This document shows, piece after piece, positions 25,746-33,677 of a stretch of DNA of 64,000 nt. The notes beneath the pieces were generated by a model. The model made no database searches. It saw only the letters and a list, made by a program, of their open reading frames with translations, and had not been told where the DNA came from. Origin of the DNA: Abditibacteriaceae bacterium (GTDB lineage: Bacteria > Armatimonadota > Abditibacteriia > Abditibacteriales > Abditibacteriaceae); assembly GCA_019239895.1 (NCBI GenBank), contig JAFAZH010000004.1:372001-436000 (forward strand). The letters run 5' to 3'. The position numbers and the translations under genes are program-made. The first letter of the stretch is position 1. Every line of letters begins with the position of its first letter.

Positions 25746-25806
25746 GCAAAAACGCTGGCGTCCGGTCTCAAGGGGAGAGGTGAGTTGCAGATACCAGCGT
25801 TTTTGC
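25746..25806 (-). terminator. Hairpin with 13-bp perfect stem after the Gly-rich gene
   Basis: GCAAAAACGCTGG (25746-25758) pairs exactly with CCAGCGTTTTTGC (25794-25806) around a 35-base loop. The minus-strand side ends in CGTTTTTGC, so it may terminate the glycine-rich gene 40 bases upstream. A structured regulatory RNA is not excluded; I do not recognise a riboswitch class. Confidence 0.55.
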
Positions 25807-25847
25807 TAACTGATGTGGAATACGACAGTATAAGTTTTCTAACTCAA

Positions 25848-26366
25848 TTAGCGGGTCTTGCGACGCAGCACGAAGCCAGCGCCACCAGCCATCATGGAAC
25901 CAGCTAACATCAGTAACATCGGTTCACCGCCAGTGTTGGACATGCTGCGTCCGCTGCCGCCCATGCTACCGCTGCCACCCGCGCCGCCCGCGCCTGCTCC
26001 ACCAGCGCCCGCGCCACCAGCCGACATGTCGCTGCCGCCCGCGCCACCGGTGCCGCCACCGGCTCCGCCGCCACTGGCGTCAGTTCCCGTACCGCCCGTG
26101 CCGCCGCCAGCATCCGTGCCCGTGCCGCCACCAGCACCGCCGCTCGTGCTGGACGTGCCCGTGCCGCCCGTGCTGCCACCAGCGCCGCCGCTGGCATCTG
26201 TGCCCGTGCCGCCACCGGCACCACCGGCTGTACCGCCACCGGCTGTACCACCGCCAGCACCGCCCGTGCCGCCACCTGCGCCGCCTGTCTGGGCAAAGGC
26301 AACGCTACTAATCAACAGTGCGCTGGTTACGCCCAATACGCTTGCGAGTTGTGTCCGTCTTTTCAT
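25848..26366 (-). CDS. Glycine-rich secreted protein with sortase-type C-terminal signal
   Basis: 172 residues. Signal peptide KRRTQLASVLGVTSALLISSVAFAQ with an AFAQ cleavage site. Residues about 26-135 are nearly all Gly, Ala, Thr, Ser and Asp in GGA/GGT/GTD units (for example ASGGAGGGTG). The C-terminus is SMSNTGGEP, a hydrophobic stretch LLMLAGSMMAGGAGFVL and RRKTR: the order of an LPxTG sorting signal with MSNTGG in place of LPNTGG. It is encoded directly upstream of the sortase on the same strand. A Crp-like dyad lies about 70 bases before its start. Likely a surface-anchored, flexible glycine-rich protein. The Pro-rich ORF on the other strand is a shadow of the repeats. Confidence 0.85.
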   Translation of the reverse strand: MKRRTQLASVLGVTSALLISSVAFAQTGGAGGGTGGAGGGTAGGGTAGGAGGGTGTDASGGAGGSTGGTGTSSTSGGAGGGTGTDAGGGTGGTGTDASGGGAGGGTGGAGGSDMSAGGAGAGGAGAGGAGGSGSMGGSGRSMSNTGGEPMLLMLAGSMMAGGAGFVLRRKTR

Positions 26367-26435
26367 TTTACGACCTCCTCCTGTTAAGGAAAACTTACAG
26401 CTTCCCTTTTACTTTAGGCTAGGTCAAATGGGGGG

Positions 26436-26454
26436 TTCTGTCCGGTAACGCACA
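26436..26454 (-). promoter_or_regulatory. Crp-like dyad, copy 3
   Basis: Plus strand TTCTGTCCGGTAACGCACA, about 70 bases upstream of the glycine-rich sortase-substrate gene; gene-direction TGTGCGTTACCGGACAGAA. Confidence 0.65.
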
Positions 26455-26491
26455 AAAATCAGAAATTTTTCTAAAAATTTATAACTACCAT

Positions 26492-26632
26492 AAATCACCA
26501 CAAAGACACAAAGGAGACTCTGAGGATGGAGAATTGAGGATAGAGGATCGTAGTAACGACTATACAGTAGCTATCCTCTATCTTCTATCCTCGTTCCTAC
26601 TCTTGGTGTTCTCTGTGTCTTTGTGGTGATTT
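26492..26632. repeat. Inverted-repeat element, family CACCACAAAGACACA
   Basis: AAATCACCACAAAGACACA (26492-26510) pairs exactly with 26614-26632. The centre carries GAGGATAGAGGATC-type units and their reverse complement (CTATCCTCTATCTTC). Similar elements: 24731-24803 (inner), 52546-52669, and the 14-bp tandem array at 55667. Confidence 0.85.
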
Positions 26633-26643
26633 GTCTTGGTAAA

Positions 26644-26932
26644 TCAGCAGGAGGCGTTTAAGTAGAGTTGTAATTGGGTTCGGATGTTATGGCAGCATTC
26701 GCAGGCGCAAGCTTCGAGGCCGGGGCGGTTGAGGAGGTGGATGGCACCGCGTGAGTATTCGATCAGGCCAGCCTCGCGCAAGGTGCCCGCCGCGACTGTG
26801 ATACCAGCCCGCCGGACGCCTAAAATACTGGCCACAAGCTCCTGGGTAAAGGAGATGGTTGGATTCCACACGCTCGGCAGTCGCCAACAGCCATTGGAGT
26901 TCCGACTGGGTGGAATTGTTCATTTTATGCAA
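26644..26932 (-). pseudogene. Remnant of a Crp/Fnr-family regulator (C-terminal part, frameshifted)
   Basis: The frame 26644-26871 encodes SFTQELVASILGVRRAGITVAAGTLREAGLIEYSRGAIHLLNRPGLEACACECCHNI, a winged-helix clearly paralogous to the C-terminus of the intact regulator at 56666-57469 (LTQELVAHVLGVRRVSVTEAMAILRQAELI...ACECYHAV). The preceding part, SELQWLLATAERV, which matches its WLLSVHDRV helix, lies in a different frame (26932 frame), and the whole cyclic-nucleotide-binding-like N-terminal domain is missing. So it is truncated and frameshifted. It sits beside a Crp-like dyad and the sortase locus, suggesting a former local regulator. Confidence 0.75.
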
Positions 26933-26980
26933 GCTACATGCACAGTCTATGCTACGTTTCTATTTTGACTGGTGTCAGTA

Positions 26981-27138
26981 GCCCTCACCCCCAACCCCTC
27001 TCCCAACCTTGGGAGAGGGGAGGTCTCACTCTTCTGCTGCCCGCAGCATATAGCAATCTTAAACTTGTACAATTCGTCGTCCTTGTCCTTTGGGGCACCC
27101 CTCTACCAGTATTGGGAGAGGGGCCGGGGGTGAGGGCC
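26981..27138. repeat. Nested inverted repeat, CCCTCACCCCC family
   Basis: Left arm GCCCTCACCCCCAACCCC and right arm GGGGCCGGGGGTGAGGGC, each containing its own GGGAGAGG hairpin. Same family as 24651-24884 and 29334-29486. Confidence 0.8.
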
Positions 27139-27234
27139 AACGCCGACGAGATACGTTAACCTCACCAGAGCCTCAATTCTTGATCTCACTCCACCTTGCC
27201 CTCTAACACACTTTGCACCACAATTGAATGCGGA

Positions 27235-29331
27235 ATGCTACTTTACGCCCTCACCATTTTCCTCAGCGCCTTTTTGTTGTTTCAAGTCGAGCCAATTATC
27301 GCCAAGGCCATTTTGCCCTGGTTTGGTGGCACGGCTGCCGTGTGGACGATTTGCCTGCTATTTTTTCAGGTCGTTTTGCTGCTGGGTTATCTCTATGCGC
27401 ACTGGTCTATCCGCTCGCTCAAGCCGAAGCAACAGGTCTGGCTCCATGTTATTCTGTTAGCCGTCAGTGTCCTTGCGCTGCCCATCACCCCACGGAGCGC
27501 CTTGAAGCCACACGGCACTGAAGACCCCACCTTCCGCATTCTGCTGGTGCTGCTGGTTACAGTCGGTCTCCCCTACTTCCTGCTTTCCACCACTGGCCCC
27601 TTGCTGCAAGCGTGGTATGCCAGGGGCGAAGAGGCGCAGGATGAAGAAGCACAGAATGAGCCAACAGACGTAGTGACTCCAACGCCTCCGACAAAGCAGG
27701 CATTTCCTTATCGCCTCTATGCCCTCTCTAATGCAGGCTCGATGTTAGGGCTTATTGCCTATCCGGTGCTGGTCGAACCGATGTTGACCCTACGTCAGCA
27801 AGCCTGGGGGTGGTCGGGCGGGTATATCCTCTTTGCGCTTCTGTGTGGGGTCGTAGCCTTGCGACAACAAAATCTGCCACAGCTTTTAACGAACGAAGAA
27901 GACGATGCCACAGCAACTCGTCCCGGTTGGCTGCTGCATGGTTACTGGCTATTACTGGCCGCTTGTCCCTCTGTTTTGTTACTGGCCGTGACGAATCATC
28001 TCTCCCAGAACGTGGCGGCGATTCCTTTTTTGTGGGTGCTGCCCCTGAGTCTTTACCTACTGAGCTTCATCATATGCTTTGGCGGCAAAGGGTGGCGCTG
28101 GGAGCGGGCTTTTTTGCCCTTTCCCGCCATCACCATTGCCGCGATGGTTTATAGCCTGTCGCCCGATTTTGAGCATCCCGAATTAAAAGCTCTCATTGTC
28201 ATCTTTTCAGCGGGCTTCTTTATCTGCTGCGTCCTCTGTCATGGCGAACTGGCACGTTTGAAACCGCATCCGCGCTACCTCACCTCGTTCTACCTGATGA
28301 TGTCTATTGGTGGCGCATTAGGCGGCCTGTTTGTCGGGCTACTGGCCCCCCACTTATTCCGCGACTTCCACGAACTGCCTCTGGCCATCGCCGCCTGTGC
28401 ATTGCTGGCACTGTTTATCCTGTACCGTGATGAATCGGTAGCCTGGTGGGGTCCGACCTGGATCACTCTCGCCCTGCTGACGGTCGCTCTCATCAGCTAC
28501 ATGGCCAAGGGGGTGCGCCAGACCATGAACGAGTATCGCCTTACCCGACGCAATTTCTACGGGGTGCTGCGCGTCAGCCAGGACGACACCACCCGCAGCC
28601 TGACGCACGGCACCACGCTACATGGCGAGCAGTTCCTTGCCCCCGAATTGCACATGAAGCCAACCACTTATTACGGCCCCGACTCTGGTGTCGGCTTGGC
28701 GGTGCGCGAAGGCCAGACGCACGGCCCGGAGCGTGTGGGGGTGATTGGCCTGGGCACCGGCACGATGGCGAGTTATGGCAGAACCGGCGATCACTACACC
28801 TTCTATGACATTAATCCCCTCGTAGTGCAGCTATCGGGTAAATCTGGCTCACAGTTCAGTTTCCTGCGCGACAGTAAAGCCGACGTAGATATTGTCATGG
28901 GCGACGCCCGCCTCTCTTTAGAACAGCAGCCGAGGCAGGACTTCGATGTTATCGTTGTAGACGCCTTTTCCAGCGACGCCATTCCGGTGCATTTGCTGAC
29001 GAAAGAAGCGTGCGAGCTATACTTCCGCCAACTCAAGGACAGTGGTGTCTTAGCCGTGCATATCTCCAACCGCTACCTGGATTTAGAGCCAGTGGTGCAG
29101 GCGATTGCCCAATCACTACATAAGCAGACAAGGACGATCTGGACAGAGGATGACTCCGAAAACCAACTCACCGCTGCCGTCTGGGTGCTGGTGACGGGTC
29201 GCTCCGACTTTTTCAAGCAACCTCTCCTGACAGCTTCGGTTCAGAGAACCGAATGCAAGCCCACCGAAATCCGTCCAAACTTGCGCCTGTGGACGGATGA
29301 TTACAGCAATCTGTATCAGATATTGAAGTAG
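27235..29331 (+). CDS. Fused multi-spanning membrane protein / spermidine-synthase-like protein
   Basis: 698 residues from ATG 27235 (MLLYALTIFLSAFLLFQVEPIIAKAILPWFGGTAAVW), which is the family's standard start; the frame opens 13 codons earlier. About ten transmembrane helices fill residues 1-420 (LLLGYLYAHW, YFLLSTTGPLLQAWYA, FIICFGGKGWRWERAF, LTSFYLMMSIGGALGGLFVGLLAPHLF). From about residue 470 a Rossmann methyltransferase-like spermidine synthase domain follows: VGVIGLGTGTMASYGRTGDHYTFYDINPLVV, IVMGDARLSLEQQ, DFDVIVVDAFSSDAIPVHLLTKEA. Such fusions are widespread but their substrate is unknown; polyamine synthesis is not proven for them. Flanked on both sides by nested inverted repeats, so it is transcribed alone. 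Confidence 0.87.
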   Translation: MLLYALTIFLSAFLLFQVEPIIAKAILPWFGGTAAVWTICLLFFQVVLLLGYLYAHWSIRSLKPKQQVWLHVILLAVSVLALPITPRSALKPHGTEDPTFRILLVLLVTVGLPYFLLSTTGPLLQAWYARGEEAQDEEAQNEPTDVVTPTPPTKQAFPYRLYALSNAGSMLGLIAYPVLVEPMLTLRQQAWGWSGGYILFALLCGVVALRQQNLPQLLTNEEDDATATRPGWLLHGYWLLLAACPSVLLLAVTNHLSQNVAAIPFLWVLPLSLYLLSFIICFGGKGWRWERAFLPFPAITIAAMVYSLSPDFEHPELKALIVIFSAGFFICCVLCHGELARLKPHPRYLTSFYLMMSIGGALGGLFVGLLAPHLFRDFHELPLAIAACALLALFILYRDESVAWWGPTWITLALLTVALISYMAKGVRQTMNEYRLTRRNFYGVLRVSQDDTTRSLTHGTTLHGEQFLAPELHMKPTTYYGPDSGVGLAVREGQTHGPERVGVIGLGTGTMASYGRTGDHYTFYDINPLVVQLSGKSGSQFSFLRDSKADVDIVMGDARLSLEQQPRQDFDVIVVDAFSSDAIPVHLLTKEACELYFRQLKDSGVLAVHISNRYLDLEPVVQAIAQSLHKQTRTIWTEDDSENQLTAAVWVLVTGRSDFFKQPLLTASVQRTECKPTEIRPNLRLWTDDYSNLYQILK

Positions 29332-29333
29332 CG

Positions 29334-29486
29334 ACCCTCACCCCCGGCCCCTCTCCCACTGCGTAGGCGAGGGGAGCACAAACTGACACTGGCTGGTGTA
29401 AACTCAAAATTGCTGGCTGCTATCGAAGTCACTATCCTTTGACCTCCCCTCTACCAGTATTGGGAGAGGGGCTGGGGGTGAGGGCT
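29334..29486. repeat. Nested inverted repeat, CCCTCACCCCC family
   Basis: Arms ACCCTCACCCCCGGCCCC and GGGGCTGGGGGTGAGGGC with inner CTCTCCC/GGGAGAGG hairpins. Begins within a few bases of the stop of the fused membrane protein. Confidence 0.8.
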
Positions 29487-29491
29487 ATATG

Positions 29492-29510
29492 TTCGCTACC
29501 GCACAGACAA
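29492..29510 (+). promoter_or_regulatory. Crp-like dyad, copy 4
   Basis: Plus strand TTCGCTACCGCACAGACAA, the gene-direction form upstream of the ABC exporter gene that starts at 29734. One half is weaker (GTTCG for TGTGCG). Distance about 225 bases. Confidence 0.45.
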
Positions 29511-29579
29511 AACATCGGCCATATTTTAAAGTTGAATCGTCAGGTAATGCTACAGAAATTCTCGTAGCGGGATGAACCC

Positions 29580-29610
29580 AGGGCGCGACCACAACTAGTG
29601 GCCGCGCCCT
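29580..29610. terminator. Strong hairpin upstream of ABC exporter
   Basis: AGGGCGCGACCAC (29580-29592) pairs with GTGGCCGCGCCCT (29598-29610) apart from one A/C opposition, loop AACTA. Followed by TTGGCTTTGG. Could end transcription from the left or act in the leader of the exporter gene. Confidence 0.5.
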
Positions 29611-29733
29611 TTGGCTTTGGAGTGCAAAGCTGCCCCGTGAGCGTCCTGCCGTGACGCCTTCTATTTACAGATAGCAAATTCACTGTTATAACCGCTTGTA
29701 GGAGAACGATCCAGAAAGCGGGTTTCTTAGCAC

Positions 29734-31665
29734 ATGGCGCAAACAGTTAGCCAGGCCAGCCCTGGCCCCCAGATCAAAGTTCCTTCAACGGCGCATAAAC
29801 CGACTCAAAGCTCTCCCGATAAGGACTTTGAGAAAGACCTCACCGCACCCGACACGGGCCTCCAGAACCTGTGGCGTTTTATGGCCTTTATTGGGCCATA
29901 TCGTATCTGGGTTATCGGCGCGTGCATTACCGGGCTGATTCGCATGGTGCTGCCGCTCTATATGCCCGCGTTTGTGAAGAACGTCATTGACCGCGTGCTG
30001 AATGCCCACGGCCTAAACTATGCGCAACGGATGCACCTGCTATGGGGCATGATGCCTTTGCTTGCCCTAATCCTAACCATCCATGCCGGGGCGACGCTCG
30101 GACGCATCTACTGGGCACAGGTCGCAGGCACCAATGCGGTGCGCGATATTCGTTACCTGCTGTTCGACCACGTCCAACGTCTCTCCCTTGAATTCCATAA
30201 CCAGCGCCCCACCGGGGGTATTGTGGCACGTCTGATGAACGACGTGACCACCGCGCAAAATGCTTTCGACCTACTCTTCATTCAAGGTTCGCAAAATGTG
30301 ATGCAGGCGGTAGTAATTACAGGCTACCTCGTCTGGCGCGACTGGCAATGGGCGTTAGTCTCTTTTGCCACCCTGCCAATTTTCATTATTACCACGCGGC
30401 TGTTACGGCAGCATGTGCGCACGGCCAGCCGCCAGGTTTTGGAAACCAATTCGCGCATTTCGGGCCATTTGCAAGAGCGTATTTCAATGGTGCGCGAAGT
30501 GCAATCGTTCACCCGTGAAGATTATGAAAGCCGCCGCGTGCAACGCCAGGTGCGCGTCTTAAAGGGTTATACGCTGCGCCAGTTCTTTCTTAATGCCATC
30601 TTGTTAGCATCTTCTGAAATTACCCGCACCCTCGGTCTCGTGGTGATGCTCGTTTTCGGCGTGCATCGTGTGCTGCATGGCAACGCCACGGTGGGTGATG
30701 TCACGGCTTTCTATCTCTATGTGGGAATGCTGCTGGCCCCAGTAGATTTTCTGAGCAACCTCTACACCAACCTGCACTCTACGGCCATTGCGGCCGATCG
30801 GGTTTTTGAGTTCTTCGATACCACGCCCCAGGTGCAAGACGTGCCAAATGCCAGAGTGTTAGAAGTTAACCGTCCACCGGCAGTTCACTTCGAGCAAGTT
30901 ATTTTCGCTTACCCGGATGACCCGGCCACCTTGGTCCTAAAGGGCATAGATTTCGAGGTGCAACCGGGCTGGCGAGTGGTGTTAGTCGGTGGCAGTGGAT
31001 CGGGCAAATCTTCCCTCATGAACCTCCTCCTGCGCTTCTACAATCTCCAGAGCGGGCGTATTTTAATCGGCGGCCAGGACATCTCTCAAGTGACGACCCA
31101 CTCACTGCGCCAAGTGATTGGCATTGTGCCGCAGCAACCCTTGCTTTTTCGCGGCACGGTGCGCGACAACATTCTCTATGGGCGGCAAGGGGCCAGCGAC
31201 GAGGAAGTTCACGCGGCAGCAATCGCGGCCAATGCTGAGCAATTTATTCTTAACCTGCCAGATGGTTATGACACCGTTATTGGTGAGCGGGGCGTTGGAC
31301 TTTCCGGGGGCCAGGTGCAGCGCATTGCTATTGCTCGCGCCTTTCTCAAAGACCCTGCGGTTTTAATTATGGATGAAGCGACTTCCAACCTTGATGCCCA
31401 GAGTGAAGCCTTGGTCTTAGACGCCTTGAATCGCCTCGCCAATGGTCGCACCACCTTTATCATCGCCCACCGCTTAGGAGTGGCGACTACGGCAGACCTC
31501 GTTTTAGTCATGCAACACGGCAATATTATTGAGCGCGGCAACCATGACGAGTTAATCGAAAACGGCCCGATTTATCGCCATCTCTGGGCGCAGCAAGTGG
31601 CGGGTATCCTAACCAACAACGCCCTGAAAAGTGTCACTAATTCTTTATCAGAAGACCACGAATAA
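29734..31665 (+). CDS. ABC exporter, fused permease and ATPase (MsbA/type IV-like)
   Basis: 643 residues. Residues about 45-335 form the six-helix exporter domain (FMAFIGPYRIWVIGACITGLIRMVLPLY, LLWGMMPLLALILTIHAGATLG, QAVVITGYLVWRDWQWALVSFATLPIFIIT). The nucleotide-binding domain follows with LVGGSGSGKSSLMN (Walker A), LSGGQVQRIAIARAF (signature), VLIMDEATSNLD (Walker B) and the switch His in IIAHRL. Acts as a dimer to export lipid, peptide or drug; substrate unknown. Gene spacing of 20 bases to the following 614-residue protein suggests co-transcription. Very similar in layout to the second exporter at 52677-54497. Confidence 0.93.
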   Translation: MAQTVSQASPGPQIKVPSTAHKPTQSSPDKDFEKDLTAPDTGLQNLWRFMAFIGPYRIWVIGACITGLIRMVLPLYMPAFVKNVIDRVLNAHGLNYAQRMHLLWGMMPLLALILTIHAGATLGRIYWAQVAGTNAVRDIRYLLFDHVQRLSLEFHNQRPTGGIVARLMNDVTTAQNAFDLLFIQGSQNVMQAVVITGYLVWRDWQWALVSFATLPIFIITTRLLRQHVRTASRQVLETNSRISGHLQERISMVREVQSFTREDYESRRVQRQVRVLKGYTLRQFFLNAILLASSEITRTLGLVVMLVFGVHRVLHGNATVGDVTAFYLYVGMLLAPVDFLSNLYTNLHSTAIAADRVFEFFDTTPQVQDVPNARVLEVNRPPAVHFEQVIFAYPDDPATLVLKGIDFEVQPGWRVVLVGGSGSGKSSLMNLLLRFYNLQSGRILIGGQDISQVTTHSLRQVIGIVPQQPLLFRGTVRDNILYGRQGASDEEVHAAAIAANAEQFILNLPDGYDTVIGERGVGLSGGQVQRIAIARAFLKDPAVLIMDEATSNLDAQSEALVLDALNRLANGRTTFIIAHRLGVATTADLVLVMQHGNIIERGNHDELIENGPIYRHLWAQQVAGILTNNALKSVTNSLSEDHE

Positions 31666-31685
31666 CACTAAATTTCTGTAAGCCT

Positions 31686-33530
31686 ATGACCAATTCTGCA
31701 ACGACCATCCGCGCCACTCAGATGGCCGCGCCTCCCGCCTGGGCCTTGGGGCAGCGAATGCTCATAGACAAGATGAACGAGGCCGCACCCGTCTTTCAGG
31801 AACGCTATACGCGACCCGATGGCACTTTCATCTGGCGGCAAACCTGGCCCGGTATGGATGGCTCGGATGATGGCTACGAGAGTTATCACAACTGGCCGCT
31901 CTTTTATGCTCTGGGCGGCAGCGCACAATTGCACAACCGCAGTCGCTTTTTATGGGATGCAGTGACACGCCAATTCACAGACTATGGGCAAGTATGGCGG
32001 GAATTCGACGCTTATTATGATTGGATGCATCACGGCGAAAGCTCTATCTATTTCTATTACTTTGGCCTCGCTGATCCTACTGTGCAGGTGGATCGGGCGC
32101 GCACCCTGCGTTTTGCGCGCATGTATATGGGCGAGGACAATGCAGCGCAGAACTGGGACGCGCCACGGCGCATGATGCGCTCACCTATTAACGGCAGTAA
32201 AGGGCCACGCTTTGAGAATTCGTGGGATGACTGGGCCACACACCGGGCAATCCTGGCGCATTATCCGCCGCCCTTTGATGATATACCGGGGGTGCCTGGC
32301 CCCACTGCCGATTGGAACGATGACAGTATTTACCACGAAATCTTACGGCGTCTCAATGAACGGCAGATGCAGGGGGATGTGCCGCTCAACTTAACCTCCA
32401 CCAGCCTTATCACCCACGCTTATCTCTACACCGGCGAAGATCGCTATCGTGCCTGGGTCTTGGATTATCTGGAGGCATGGGCTGAACGCATTGCAGCCAA
32501 TAATGGTCTTTGCCCCGATAATGTTGGGCCGAACGGCATCATTGGCGAACTCATGGGCGAAGCGGCTCAAGGCGCACGCTGGTGGGGTGGCTATTACGGC
32601 TGGCAATGGCCGCATGGCTTCATGAGCATTATCCAACCGTTGACCATTGCCGCCATGAATGCCGTGTTATTAACAGGTGATATGCGCTACCTGGATATTC
32701 CACGCGGCCAATTGGATCGCATGATTGACTTAGGCCGTGTGGAGAATGGGCAACTGCTTATCCCCCACCGCTACACTGACGCAGGCTGGACAAGTTACCG
32801 CCCTCTCTCCCCCGAATACCCGTTGCAACTTTGGTTTATGTCCCAGGCGGCGCAAGACTGGAAACGTGTGGAGGCTTTCCCTGAAAGGCGCACCTATTGG
32901 CCCTCCGTGCGGCCCGGGCGCAGCAAAGGTGATGATATTCATATCGCTCCCTGGTATTGCTATCTCATGGACGATAACCCGCAATATCCACAACAAATTA
33001 TCAATGAGCAGTGGAATGAGATAACGCGCCGTATGGAACGCATGGCACACGATGAAGGAGACCCTGAAGAGTGGGATGTGCATCACTGGCAGGAGATCAA
33101 CCCAGTACATACTGAGGCGCTATTGCAACTAACCTGTGGTGGCCCGCAGATTATTTATCATGGGGGCCTGCTGCATGTGCGGTTGCGTTACTTTGATACC
33201 GATGCGCACCGTCCCGGTCTACCTCCGGACGTAGGCGCTTTAGTGCAGCACTTAGATGCCAATAGTGTCACAGTTACACTTTCTAACACCAGTCCTTTAC
33301 GGAAGCGTTACTTAATGCTGCAAGCAGGGGCTTTTGGCGAACATAGCTTTACCGATTTAACGGAACTGCCTTTATCAGCAACAGAGGCACTAAGGAGCAT
33401 TAAACTAGAGAAAACTACGACACACACCAGAAAACTGGTAACTGTAGAATTACCACCTGGAAGATGTATCAAGCTGCGACTGGGGATGCGCCGCTATGTT
33501 AATCACCCAAGCTATGAGCAACCCGTGTAA
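31686..33530 (+). CDS. Uncharacterised 614-residue protein, glycosidase-like alpha-barrel (inferred)
   Basis: No signal peptide, so cytoplasmic unless exported otherwise. Rich in Trp, Tyr, His and Asp: RPDGTFIWRQTWPGMDGSDDGYESYHNWPLFYALGG, FDAYYDWMHHGESSIYFYYFGLAD, YLYTGEDRYRAWVLDYLEAWAERI and WWGGYYGWQWPHGF. Repeated helix pairs with Trp/Tyr and conserved acids suggest an (alpha/alpha)6 barrel of a carbohydrate-active enzyme. The C-terminus (about 490-614) is beta-rich (LHVRLRYFDTDAH, SVTVTLSNTSPLRKRYLMLQAG). I cannot name the family. It starts 20 bases after the ABC exporter gene and ends before a terminator-like hairpin, so the two form an operon. Confidence 0.65.
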   Translation: MTNSATTIRATQMAAPPAWALGQRMLIDKMNEAAPVFQERYTRPDGTFIWRQTWPGMDGSDDGYESYHNWPLFYALGGSAQLHNRSRFLWDAVTRQFTDYGQVWREFDAYYDWMHHGESSIYFYYFGLADPTVQVDRARTLRFARMYMGEDNAAQNWDAPRRMMRSPINGSKGPRFENSWDDWATHRAILAHYPPPFDDIPGVPGPTADWNDDSIYHEILRRLNERQMQGDVPLNLTSTSLITHAYLYTGEDRYRAWVLDYLEAWAERIAANNGLCPDNVGPNGIIGELMGEAAQGARWWGGYYGWQWPHGFMSIIQPLTIAAMNAVLLTGDMRYLDIPRGQLDRMIDLGRVENGQLLIPHRYTDAGWTSYRPLSPEYPLQLWFMSQAAQDWKRVEAFPERRTYWPSVRPGRSKGDDIHIAPWYCYLMDDNPQYPQQIINEQWNEITRRMERMAHDEGDPEEWDVHHWQEINPVHTEALLQLTCGGPQIIYHGGLLHVRLRYFDTDAHRPGLPPDVGALVQHLDANSVTVTLSNTSPLRKRYLMLQAGAFGEHSFTDLTELPLSATEALRSIKLEKTTTHTRKLVTVELPPGRCIKLRLGMRRYVNHPSYEQPV

Positions 33531-33556
33531 AACAACCTGCTGGCTTGACAGCAAAA

Positions 33557-33611
33557 TGTCGGGGCTGAGTCTTTCCGCATTGCTGCGGTATAAAACCCAG
33601 TTGCCCCGACA
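33557..33611. terminator. Hairpin between convergent genes
   Basis: TGTCGGGGC (33557-33565) pairs with GCCCCGACA (33603-33611); an inner CCGCATTGCTGCGG hairpin sits in the loop. Lies between the 614-residue gene and the convergent glycine-rich gene. Confidence 0.6.
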
Positions 33612-33677
33612 CTCTGTTATTTGCTTATAAGAGCCGTAACTGTGCTCTAGTAAAGCGATAGCTTAAAATCACTAGCT

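Noticed and set aside
25746-25806. Riboswitch
   Set aside because: A long stem with a T-rich end and no conserved core of a riboswitch class that I recognise; terminator is the simpler reading.
25858-26448. Proline/valine-rich plus-strand ORF opposite the glycine-rich gene
   Set aside because: It is the reverse complement of GGN-rich codons; it has no ribosome site or signal peptide, while the minus strand has both plus a sorting signal.
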